Assembly (NCBI GenBank): GCA_947631525.1
Contig: CANRLQ010000049.1
Span: 1-7,195, forward strand
DNA from: an uncultured Bacilli bacterium
Lineage (GTDB): Bacteria; Bacillota_I; Bacilli_A; RF39; UBA660
Direction: 5' to 3'
Length of the DNA stretch: 7,195 bases
Made by a program: the position numbers and the translations under genes. Shown here piece by piece: positions 1 through 6,317 of this stretch; the first letter of the stretch is position 1; every line of letters begins with the position of its first letter. Below the pieces are notes generated by a model, which ran no database searches, was not told where the DNA came from, and was given only the letters and a program-made list of their open reading frames with translations.

Positions 1-339
1 TAAATCATTTATAATATCAATATTGGGATAATTAAATAGATATTTTTTACTTAATTCTTTTTTATTTTCTACAATAAGTCTAACATATGTATCATTAGAC
101 GCTACCAAAACTAATTTTTTATCTTTATGTTTTTGATAAAAATTATTTAAAGCTTTTAAAAAATATTCTTTCTCCCATAATCTCGGTTCATATTCTATAC
201 TTAAAATATTAGAATACGAAGTAAAATTCATTGGTGTTTTACCTATTAAATATGCTTTTTTATTATATTGTTCATATGTATTTCTTGCCATATAATATGC
301 ATTTATATCAGTACCTAAAATGACAATTTCAAAATCCAT
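1..339 (-). CDS. Carboxylate-amine ligase, D-aspartate-ligase-like (ATP-grasp family), N-terminal part
   Basis: This is the first 113 residues of a gene that runs off the left edge of the window. It opens with MDFEIVILGTDINAYYMAR, continues with LIGKTPMNFTSYSNILSIEY, and later has KLVLVASNDTYVRLIVENK. This is the pre-ATP-grasp domain seen in D-aspartate ligase (Aslfm-type) and related carboxylate-amine ligases, which use ATP to join an amino acid to a carboxylate or amine, in the Aslfm case building the D-Asp cross-bridge of peptidoglycan. The ATP-grasp catalytic domain itself is outside the window, so the substrate cannot be judged. The ATG lies 10 nt after the stop of the racemase gene, with a weak AGAGATGAT ribosome site touching that stop, so translation is probably coupled. 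A D-aspartate-ligase role would fit a neighbouring racemase, but this is inference. Family fairly sure; function open. Confidence 0.75.
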   Translation of the reverse strand, partial: MDFEIVILGTDINAYYMARNTYEQYNKKAYLIGKTPMNFTSYSNILSIEYEPRLWEKEYFLKALNNFYQKHKDKKLVLVASNDTYVRLIVENKKELSKKYLFNYPNIDIINDL

Positions 340-349
340 AATATCATCT

Positions 350-1516
350 CTATTCTACTATTTTAACTATTTTGTTATTTTCTACATAAACTCTTGGTAA
401 ATTTGGATTAACTGAGGAGGTTACAACATATGGTGTTGTTTTTATATAATTAGCTATTTCTTTTATATTATTACCAATTATAATTGCTTTATCATTAATT
501 TTAACTTTATTATCTACCTCAACTGTAATCATACCAGAATTTATACTACCAACTATTTTATATTTATCATTATTTATTAAAATATATCTTCCTGTATTTC
601 TTAAATCTATACCATCAGCATAACCAACTGGAATAACTGCTATATTTATATCTTTATCTGCTTTATAGCTCATTCCATATCCTATACTATTTCCTTTTTT
701 AACACTTTTTATTTCTATAACTTCACTAATTAAGTTAAAAGCAGGTTTTATATCTAAATCACATTGTTGTGTTGTTTCTGATATTTGTAATTTTTTGGCA
801 ATATAATTTCTTTTAATTTTTCTAAGAGTTCCTTTTATTCCATGATATACAATTGGAGTTGGTTTTATCCCATACATTAAAATACCTATCCTTACACCAT
901 TAGCAAAAGGAAGTTTTTTATGATTTACCATAGTTGCACTTCTACCTAAATGAACCATTTTTATTTTGTTCAAATCTATTAAACTTGTTAATTCTAAAAA
1001 TTTTTCAACTTGATTATCATATTTTTTATCATTTATTCCAGTTGTTGCAAAATGTGTATATATACCTTCAATATTATTTTTTAAATTTTCATATACTTCT
1101 TTTATTTGATTTTTATCTTGAAATCCTAAACGATTCATACCTGTATCTATTTTTAAATGTATTTTTAAATTTTCTATATTTTTATCTTTTAATTTTAAAT
1201 AATTATCATAATTACTTAAAGTAATTGAAATATTATTGGCAATACATATATCTATATATTTAGGATTAACTGGTTCTAAACATAATATTGGTGTATCTAC
1301 TTCTTTTCTAACTTCTAGTGACTCTTCTATTGAAGAAGTTGCTAAAAAGTTAATTCCATTTTGAATTAACGTTTTAGCGATATAACTACCATAGCCATAG
1401 GCATCGGCTTTTAATACTCCAATATAGTATTTATAGTCATTATAATAATTAGTTATTTCTTTTACATTTTGTTTTAATGTATCCAAATTTATTTCAACAT
1501 ATGTTTTTCTATACAT
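350..1516 (-). CDS. alr: Alanine racemase family protein (PLP-dependent, fold type III)
   Basis: A complete 388-residue PLP enzyme of normal Alr length, expected to interconvert L- and D-alanine in the cytoplasm for peptidoglycan stem peptides. Visible landmarks, compared with the Geobacillus enzyme: the PLP lysine K36 in VLKADAYGYG; K122 and R129 in HLKIDTGMNRLG (the carbamylated-Lys and substrate-Arg positions); H155; S193; R209 in VRIGILMYG contacting the PLP ring nitrogen; Y280 in IGYGMSY, the second catalytic base; and GYADG at 298-302. Odd points: the usual GRVCMD motif reads GSINSG (323-328), and the C-terminal end reads NPNLPRVY instead of SYRVPR, so two substrate-contact positions differ. 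A strong AGGAGG site 7 nt before the ATG fixes the start. The gene is sandwiched between an M23 endopeptidase gene and a ligase gene at 11 and 10 nt. Family certain; a related substrate such as serine is possible. Confidence 0.92.
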   Translation of the reverse strand: MYRKTYVEINLDTLKQNVKEITNYYNDYKYYIGVLKADAYGYGSYIAKTLIQNGINFLATSSIEESLEVRKEVDTPILCLEPVNPKYIDICIANNISITLSNYDNYLKLKDKNIENLKIHLKIDTGMNRLGFQDKNQIKEVYENLKNNIEGIYTHFATTGINDKKYDNQVEKFLELTSLIDLNKIKMVHLGRSATMVNHKKLPFANGVRIGILMYGIKPTPIVYHGIKGTLRKIKRNYIAKKLQISETTQQCDLDIKPAFNLISEVIEIKSVKKGNSIGYGMSYKADKDINIAVIPVGYADGIDLRNTGRYILINNDKYKIVGSINSGMITVEVDNKVKINDKAIIIGNNIKEIANYIKTTPYVVTSSVNPNLPRVYVENNKIVKIVE

Positions 1517-1523
1517 ATTAAAG

Positions 1524-1529
1524 CCTCCT
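1524..1529 (-). promoter_or_regulatory. Ribosome binding site of the racemase gene
   Basis: A perfect AGGAGG lies 7 nt before the ATG at 1516 and overlaps the TAG stop of the upstream M23 gene (1528-1530). It is the strongest ribosome site in the window. The overlap suggests that the racemase can be loaded both independently and by terminating ribosomes. Confidence 0.85.
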
Positions 1530-3021
1530 AATTATATAAGCTAAGTGGATCCATTCTACTACCGCCACCCATAGGTTTACCACGCCATGCTTCATAATGA
1601 AGATGTGGACCAGTAGCACTACCTGTTTGTCCTACATAACCAATTATCTGGCCACGTGCTACATTAACACCTACTTTAATTCCTTTAGCAAATCTGCTCA
1701 TATGGGCATATAAAGTATAATAACCATTATTATGATTTAAAACTATATAATTACCGTAAGAATAATGATATGTTGCTGTTGTAACTGTTCCATTATTTGG
1801 TGCATATACAGGAGAACCAGTTCCTGAAATATCAACACCATAATGAAGTTCACGATATCTAGAAAATGGACTTACACGGTATCCATAAGGCGAAGTAATA
1901 GTATAACCACTGTTGGTTGGCCATCCCCAGCTCTTTGTTGATCCAACACCAGAAACTTGTTTTTTACCATATACGATAATTCTATCAGTTTTTGGTTTTA
2001 ATTCTTCTTTACTTATTGGTGTAACAACGGTTGTATTTCCATTTACAATTTCTACTATTTGGCTAACACGTTCTAATCCATTTTCTCCTTTTTGAAGTAT
2101 TACATCATCACCAACTTGTTTAGAATCATCGTATCTTTCAATTGTTTGATATTTATTTTGAACATCTTTTACAACAGATTCTTTAACAACAACTTCTATT
2201 TGTGGATCTGTTATTCCTATTACTACTTGTTGTCCTGGAAATAATAGACTTTTTGAACTAGTAAAGTTTGGATTTGATATTAAAAATTCCTCTGTACTTA
2301 TTTTATTATTGAAAGCTACTGTTTCTATAGTATCTCCACTTTTAACAATATAATTGCTTTTTTTATTTTCTTTTCCAAATAATAAAAACTGTGTTAATTC
2401 ATTTGAATCACTATATATTTTTTCCGTTACTGGTATATTCATTTTCTTTATTGTTAAATCATTACCAATATAAATATTATCAATATAAACACCAGTTGTT
2501 GTTATTTTTTCTTGTGTTTTATTTACATAAGCTTCATATTGCTCAGTACCAACAAATGTCTCAAATAAATTTACTATTGCATCATCAAATACTTTCTTAT
2601 CTGTTACATATATTTTAATAATTTCACTTTTTATTTTCTCTGTTTTTCCTTTTGATTTTCTTTTATTAGTATAATCAATTGTAAGTTGATAACCACTTAT
2701 AGTAAATGGTTTATTTTCTTGAATTTTATTATATATACTGCTTACATTATCGACTTTTTTATCATAAGTTAGTATTTTTTCAACATCAAGGCCATTAGGA
2801 GAATATATTCTCTTTACATTGTAATCCTTCTTGAATTTAGAATTTTGAGCATCAATATAATCTTCTAATTCCTTTTTAGATTTTACTACACCTATTGATT
2901 TACCTTCTAAATATACTTCATATAAAGTATTTGGTTCTAAATTTTTATTATCTATTTTAATCAGCATTGCAATTGCTAAAATAGATATAATTGTTATACT
3001 ATAAATTAAAAAATTTTTCAT
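1528..3021 (-). CDS. Membrane-tethered LysM-G5-M23 peptidoglycan endopeptidase
   Basis: A 497-residue wall hydrolase. Order of parts (numbered from the ATG at 3021): an N-terminal hydrophobic segment at about 3-22 with no obvious cleavage site, so probably a membrane anchor; an extracellular region of about 190 residues with YEVYLEGKSIGVVKSKKEL-type repeats common in such proteins; a LysM domain at 223-268 (NYIVKSGDTIETVAF to PGQQVVIG); a G5 domain at about 275-353; and an M23 metallopeptidase at about 389-492. The M23 zinc and catalytic residues are present: H393 and D397 in HYGVD, H440 in YAHMS, and H473/H475 in GPHLHYE. Such enzymes cut peptide cross-bridges of peptidoglycan. Upstream in-frame TTG (3045) and ATG (3033) starts are possible on paper, but 3045 lies before the predicted transcription start. 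The ATG at 3021 has GGTGAT 4 nt ahead. First gene of the racemase-ligase operon. Confidence 0.93.
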   Translation of the reverse strand: MKNFLIYSITIISILAIAMLIKIDNKNLEPNTLYEVYLEGKSIGVVKSKKELEDYIDAQNSKFKKDYNVKRIYSPNGLDVEKILTYDKKVDNVSSIYNKIQENKPFTISGYQLTIDYTNKRKSKGKTEKIKSEIIKIYVTDKKVFDDAIVNLFETFVGTEQYEAYVNKTQEKITTTGVYIDNIYIGNDLTIKKMNIPVTEKIYSDSNELTQFLLFGKENKKSNYIVKSGDTIETVAFNNKISTEEFLISNPNFTSSKSLLFPGQQVVIGITDPQIEVVVKESVVKDVQNKYQTIERYDDSKQVGDDVILQKGENGLERVSQIVEIVNGNTTVVTPISKEELKPKTDRIIVYGKKQVSGVGSTKSWGWPTNSGYTITSPYGYRVSPFSRYRELHYGVDISGTGSPVYAPNNGTVTTATYHYSYGNYIVLNHNNGYYTLYAHMSRFAKGIKVGVNVARGQIIGYVGQTGSATGPHLHYEAWRGKPMGGGSRMDPLSLYN

Positions 3022-3025
3022 ATCA

Positions 3026-3031
3026 ATCACC
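3026..3031 (-). promoter_or_regulatory. Ribosome binding site deciding the start of the M23 gene
   Basis: GGTGAT lies 4 nt before the ATG at 3021. The alternative in-frame starts at 3045 (TTG) and 3033 (ATG) have no comparable site, so this one sets the N-terminus as MKNFLIYS. Confidence 0.7.
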
Positions 3032-3047
3032 ATTTTACAATACAAAA

Positions 3048-3077
3048 ATTATACCATATTATTAAGGTTATAGTCAA
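3048..3077 (-). promoter_or_regulatory. Sigma-70-type promoter for the M23-racemase-ligase operon
   Basis: On the minus strand, TTGACT (3072-3077) is followed by an 18-nt spacer and a perfect TATAAT (3048-3053), which is preceded by TGG, giving an extended -10. Transcription should begin near 3041, leaving a leader of about 20 nt before the ATG at 3021. It is placed just downstream of the terminator of the preceding gene, as expected for a new transcription unit. Not experimentally supported here. Confidence 0.8.
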
Positions 3078-3108
3078 TTTTAATTGATAATTATAATGTA
3101 AACAAAAT

Positions 3109-3140
3109 ATAAAAAGATTAAATCTTGTTGATTTAATCTT
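3109..3140 (-). terminator. Rho-independent terminator overlapping a stop codon
   Basis: In the transcript, AAGATTAAATC, a 5-nt loop (AACAA) and GATTTAATCTT form a perfect 11-bp stem, followed by a run of U. The stem spans 3114-3140, so its first arm includes the TAA stop (3133-3135) and the last codons of the membrane-protein gene. The stem is AU-rich but unbroken. It separates this transcription unit from the M23 operon, whose promoter lies within 45 nt downstream. Confidence 0.8.
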
Positions 3141-4398
3141 CTAATATAGTTTGTTTTTTATTTTTCTTAAAAATAAGAATTATAATAATTATTAAAACTA
3201 ATAAAACACTAAAACCCATTAATCCTAGTATTACTAGTTTATATTCTTCTAATGTTTTTTCTAATTTTTTTGCTTCTTCTCTTTCATAAATTTGAACAGT
3301 ATTTTCTTTACTATCATATTTATATATATTTTTTTCTCCTGTTTCTACATTTATTCCATATATTAAACCATATTTAGAATTTTTATTTAATTTATACACT
3401 TCTAATCTTTGGTCGTTTATTACTTCAGTATATTTTTTATAGTTGTTTGGTATTTTATCACTAGGAAATTCCTTTATATAAATATTTAATTGAGCAAATT
3501 TTAATTCATTATATAATGTGTAGTTATTATTTTTTTCATCATATATATATAAATTTACATTACCTTCTTCATCTTTTAAACCAACTAAAATAAAATCAGT
3601 TATTGTTCCTTTATAAGCTACAACATCAGTATCATTTATTTTTACTGTTGTTTTATCGTAATAATTTGGTATTTCTGGCATAGAATTTTCTTTTTTAATA
3701 ACACTAAATTGCTTGTTATTTACAGTTACATTAATTGGATCTTCTTCTACTTCAACATTTATTGTATATGTTTTTTTATAACCATTTTCAGCTGTTACTA
3801 CTATATTAAACTTATTCATACCCTCACTTACATTTTTTTCACCTGTACCTGTAACAGTTGATTTACTATCTTCTTTTGTAGCGTTTATTTTTATTTTTTC
3901 AGTATTTTTTGGCATTGTAACACTGTATTCTGTTGTTCCTTTATCAAATTTGGGATTTAATTGTGCTCCATCTACGGATAATGATTTTAATGTATTAGTT
4001 GATGATTTAGGTGTATTATTACTAGTACTAGAAGATTTACTTCTTACAGAAATGGTAACAGAATTACATTTTAAACTTATTTCATTCCCTTTACTATTTG
4101 ATAACCCTGATTGTGGGGATACAGAAATAGTTGATGTACCTACTGATTTAGCAGTAAAAGTTACTGCTGAAGTACTATTTTCAACCCATGTAGAAGTTGC
4201 TCCTGACAAAACAGAAGTGTTTGAACTATTAAGATTAAATCTACCAATAGCATCACTACCTTTAATATATACTGTTACTTTTGAATTTATTGTTACTACT
4301 TTTGATGATGCGCTTACACTACATGAAGATGCTTTAACATTTGGTATGATCATTAACATAATCACCGCAACTAATATTTTACTTATTCTTTTTTTCAT
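3133..4398 (-). CDS. Membrane-anchored surface protein with cohesin-like/Ig-like and cadherin-like beta-sandwich domains
   Basis: A 421-residue exported protein of unproven function. Numbered from the ATG at 4398: a signal peptide at 1 to about 23 ending NVKA; a beta-rich domain at about 25-119 bracketed by two cysteines (C26, C111), resembling BIG2-type or short cohesin-like domains; a Ser/Thr/Asn linker at about 122-136; a cadherin-like beta-sandwich domain at 137-219 (LKSLSVDGAQL to TYTINVEVEE); a region at about 243-372 made of two diverged copies of one unit; then a C-terminal membrane helix at about 388-410 and a basic tail (KKNKK). The bulk should therefore face the wall and the tail the cytoplasm. 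A GTG at 4407 also opens the frame but lies inside the ribosome site AGGTGA, which is 5 nt from the ATG and overlaps the stop of the hydrolase gene. The coupling suggests that the two products work together, perhaps this one as receptor. Confidence 0.8.
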   Translation of the reverse strand: MKKRISKILVAVIMLMIIPNVKASSCSVSASSKVVTINSKVTVYIKGSDAIGRFNLNSSNTSVLSGATSTWVENSTSAVTFTAKSVGTSTISVSPQSGLSNSKGNEISLKCNSVTISVRSKSSSTSNNTPKSSTNTLKSLSVDGAQLNPKFDKGTTEYSVTMPKNTEKIKINATKEDSKSTVTGTGEKNVSEGMNKFNIVVTAENGYKKTYTINVEVEEDPINVTVNNKQFSVIKKENSMPEIPNYYDKTTVKINDTDVVAYKGTITDFILVGLKDEEGNVNLYIYDEKNNNYTLYNELKFAQLNIYIKEFPSDKIPNNYKKYTEVINDQRLEVYKLNKNSKYGLIYGINVETGEKNIYKYDSKENTVQIYEREEAKKLEKTLEEYKLVILGLMGFSVLLVLIIIIILIFKKNKKQTILED

Positions 4399-4403
4399 AT
4401 TTT

Positions 4404-4409
4404 TCACCT
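4404..4409 (-). promoter_or_regulatory. Ribosome binding site overlapping the hydrolase stop
   Basis: AGGTGA lies 5 nt before the ATG at 4398 and shares bases with the TAG stop of the upstream gene (4408-4410). It argues for the ATG over the GTG at 4407, and for translational coupling of the two genes. Confidence 0.7.
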
Positions 4410-6192
4410 ACTGACTTATTTTATAATTTCCCATAATGCTATTTTTTATTGTTACATAATCGGTTGCTTTTATTGAACCATCCTTATTAACATCGGCTGC
4501 TTGTTTATATGCTCCTGATAATGAACCTGTTCCCATTATATGATTTTTTATCTTAACATAATCAGTTGCTTTTATTGAACCATCACCATTTACATCTCCA
4601 TAAATTACAACATTATAAGTTTTTGTTTCAGAACCACTTGTTAGGGTTACTTTATCTCCAGTTGCTAAAGCATTTGTTTTATTATTACTATTTTTTACTA
4701 TTTTTAAACCAGTATCTTTTTGAATTGAATCTATTTTACTTTTAAATGTTGATTGACTCATTCCGATACTTATACCACTTATATTTGTACCATCACTTTT
4801 TATTCCTGCTCCACTTATAATTTCACTTATAGAAAGTTTAGCATTAGGATCACGATTTACAATAATTTTATATGTTTTTTTAGCTCCATTCTGAGCTGTT
4901 ACTACTAAACTAATTGTTTGTTTTATTTCTGTCAATTTAATATTTCCTGCCCCACTTACAGTTGATAACGATGAAGCCTTTGTATAACCTATATTAACAG
5001 TATCTTTCAAAGGGCTTATATTTATACTATATGATTCTACACCATTTTTATAATTTGTTATTGTTCCAACTTGTGCTCCATCTACTGTTATATTTTTTAA
5101 ATAGTTATTTGGATTACCTTTAGCTGGTAATGAATATGGTGTTGAAGACATCGAAGAATAAATTGGTATATAAAATATATACTTATAATTTTTATATCCA
5201 TTTACTGATGCATATGATTTATATGTACTCTCTGCTTCTGTATATGGTGCTTGAATATTTTGCATATATTGATGTCCACCTAAATTATATCCATATGGAT
5301 CCCATTTTTGCAAATAATTAGTCATTTGTCCTTTTACATTATATTTATCATTAACTCCAATATATTCATCATGAATAAATTTAGCTCCACCTATAATAGA
5401 TAAATATGGAGTAGTCCAACCTTGTTCTTTTGCCTTTTTAAGACCACTTACAATAACTTCTTTTTCTGTTTTACCACTAGCTGATATATTAAAATAATTA
5501 TATAATTTTTCATATCCAGAATATTTACCAGAAATCAAAGCACTTTCCCCAGATGCTGGTTGTTCTTGTTTCAAACGAGATGCTAACATATATGAACTAA
5601 TTTTGTTTTTGTTACCAGCTTCTACAATAACCTCTGCATAAGTTTTATTTGAACCACTACAATTTTTATTAGCCATAAAGGTTCCACTTAATATTTTTTC
5701 TACTCCTTCTTTTGTTTGATAATCTTTGTAGTATTGTGATTCAAACATAAAAACATGTTTTTCATCCAAGAAATTTCTTGCGTCTAAATAATATCTAATT
5801 GTTTGTGCACGAGCAGCATTCCATGAACCACCACTAAAAGTTGTAAAAACATTATTATAATAATTAAACGACCATGAATCTGTTGATTTATAACCATCAT
5901 TAGCTGTTTTATATATTAAACTTTTCCCATTAGATAAATTTTCACTGGAAACCATTCTTTCAAAATCAACTGTTATTTCAGTTTTTTTATCCCAATCAAA
6001 AAACTTATCTTGAGCAACAAATATAGCATTTGGATATATCTTATGAAGGGCTTCTATTTTTGTTTTATAACTTGCAGGAAACTTAACAAGTTCTTGTTCA
6101 TATGTTCCTACTTTAGAATCATCATAAACAGCATTTACACTATGAATAAAACAAAAAGATAATATAAATATAAGTAATAATTTTTTCTTCAT
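4408..6192 (-). CDS. Secreted glucosaminidase-type wall hydrolase with cadherin-like domain and dockerin
   Basis: A 594-residue secreted enzyme. Numbered from the ATG at 6192: a signal peptide at 1-21 (MKKKLLLIFIL to SVNA); a catalytic region at about 30-330 resembling endo-beta-N-acetylglucosaminidases of the GH73/LytB type from clostridia, opening with FPASYKTKIEALHKIYPNA, with DARNFLDEKHVFMFE in the middle and RLKQEQ at 206-211, where E210 is the likely catalytic acid, followed by SGKYSGYEKLYNYFNI; a cadherin-like beta-sandwich at 363-447; a pre-dockerin module at about 450-531; and a type I dockerin at 532-591 with two loops, DVNGDGSIKATD and DVNKDGSIKATD, each holding Asp/Asn/Asp/Asp calcium ligands. 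It should cut the glycan strand of peptidoglycan outside the cell and be held by a cohesin. A GTG (6207) and an ATG (6201) upstream sit in or before the ribosome site, so the ATG at 6192 is preferred. No cohesin is certain in the window. Confidence 0.87.
   Translation of the reverse strand: MKKKLLLIFILSFCFIHSVNAVYDDSKVGTYEQELVKFPASYKTKIEALHKIYPNAIFVAQDKFFDWDKKTEITVDFERMVSSENLSNGKSLIYKTANDGYKSTDSWSFNYYNNVFTTFSGGSWNAARAQTIRYYLDARNFLDEKHVFMFESQYYKDYQTKEGVEKILSGTFMANKNCSGSNKTYAEVIVEAGNKNKISSYMLASRLKQEQPASGESALISGKYSGYEKLYNYFNISASGKTEKEVIVSGLKKAKEQGWTTPYLSIIGGAKFIHDEYIGVNDKYNVKGQMTNYLQKWDPYGYNLGGHQYMQNIQAPYTEAESTYKSYASVNGYKNYKYIFYIPIYSSMSSTPYSLPAKGNPNNYLKNITVDGAQVGTITNYKNGVESYSINISPLKDTVNIGYTKASSLSTVSGAGNIKLTEIKQTISLVVTAQNGAKKTYKIIVNRDPNAKLSISEIISGAGIKSDGTNISGISIGMSQSTFKSKIDSIQKDTGLKIVKNSNNKTNALATGDKVTLTSGSETKTYNVVIYGDVNGDGSIKATDYVKIKNHIMGTGSLSGAYKQAADVNKDGSIKATDYVTIKNSIMGNYKISQ
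4420..4599 (-). other. Dockerin type I domain encoded as two 102-nt repeats
   Basis: The two calcium-binding halves start 34 residues apart (102 nt). At DNA level, blocks near 4452-4482 and 4553-4584 are almost identical over about 31 bases, including an exact GGTTGC/AGTTGC-TTTTATTGAACCATC core. Both halves encode GSIKATDYV-IKN-IMG, so binding specificity residues appear symmetric, which is typical of dockerins. Confidence 0.85.
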
Positions 6193-6197
6193 TTTAT

Positions 6198-6205
6198 TCA
6201 TCTCC
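6198..6205 (-). promoter_or_regulatory. Ribosome binding site of the hydrolase gene
   Basis: GGAGATGA, seven of eight matches to GGAGGTGA, lies 5 nt before the ATG at 6192. It contains or abuts the in-frame GTG (6207) and ATG (6201) and so argues against those starts. Confidence 0.7.
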
Positions 6206-6216
6206 ACTTCTAGTAT

Positions 6217-6244
6217 GTTACATATTAATTATACCAAATGTAAC
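6217..6244 (-). promoter_or_regulatory. Inverted repeat around the -10 box, candidate operator
   Basis: GTTACAT (6217-6223) and ATGTAAC (6238-6244) are perfect 7-bp inverted arms separated by 14 bp, giving 21 bp between arm centres, close to two helical turns. The midpoint falls in the TATAAT, one arm on the predicted transcription start and the other in the spacer. This placement fits a repressor site; in such AT-rich DNA chance is not excluded. Confidence 0.4.
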
Positions 6245-6256
6245 TATTATTGTATA
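6228..6256 (-). promoter_or_regulatory. Extended -10 promoter for the hydrolase and membrane-protein genes
   Basis: A perfect TATAAT (6228-6233) preceded by TGG gives the same extended -10, TGGTATAAT, as the M23 operon promoter. The -35 is weak: TATACA at 6251-6256 matches four of six consensus bases at a 17-nt spacing. Transcription should start near 6221, with a leader of about 29 nt. A weak -35 together with an inverted repeat around the -10 suggests that expression may be regulated. Confidence 0.7.
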
Positions 6257-6317
6257 TAAAGTACAAACAAATTTCAACAAATTTACACATTTTTACATAT
6301 CCAATTTTAACCATTTA

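Noticed and set aside
934..1224. Plus-strand open frame of 96 codons rich in Leu, Tyr and Phe inside the racemase gene
   Set aside because: Its composition is what the complement of an AT-rich coding strand gives, and the racemase on the other strand is certain. The other plus-strand frames at 1913-2095, 2391-2618 and 5130-5321 were dropped for the same reason.
3133..4398. Lipoprotein signal at the SSC after the signal peptide of the membrane protein
   Set aside because: The residues before the cysteine (KASSC) lack the usual Leu/Val/Ile at -3, and the protein already has a C-terminal membrane anchor; a disulfide with the second cysteine is more likely.
3950..4414. Open frame of 154 codons on the plus strand, antisense to the membrane-protein gene
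   Set aside because: It is a shadow of the well-supported minus-strand gene, with no recognisable domain; its opening stretch merely mirrors that gene's linker.
6269..6284. Two AAATTT units separated by CAAC, considered as a hairpin terminator after the sortase
   Set aside because: The stem is only six A/T pairs and lacks a T tract, so it would be very weak; such repeats are expected in this composition.
6208..6317. Riboswitch or small RNA in the 110-base gap before the hydrolase gene
   Set aside because: The predicted leader is only about 29 nt long and no stable structured element is visible; the gap is explained by the promoter and the candidate operator.
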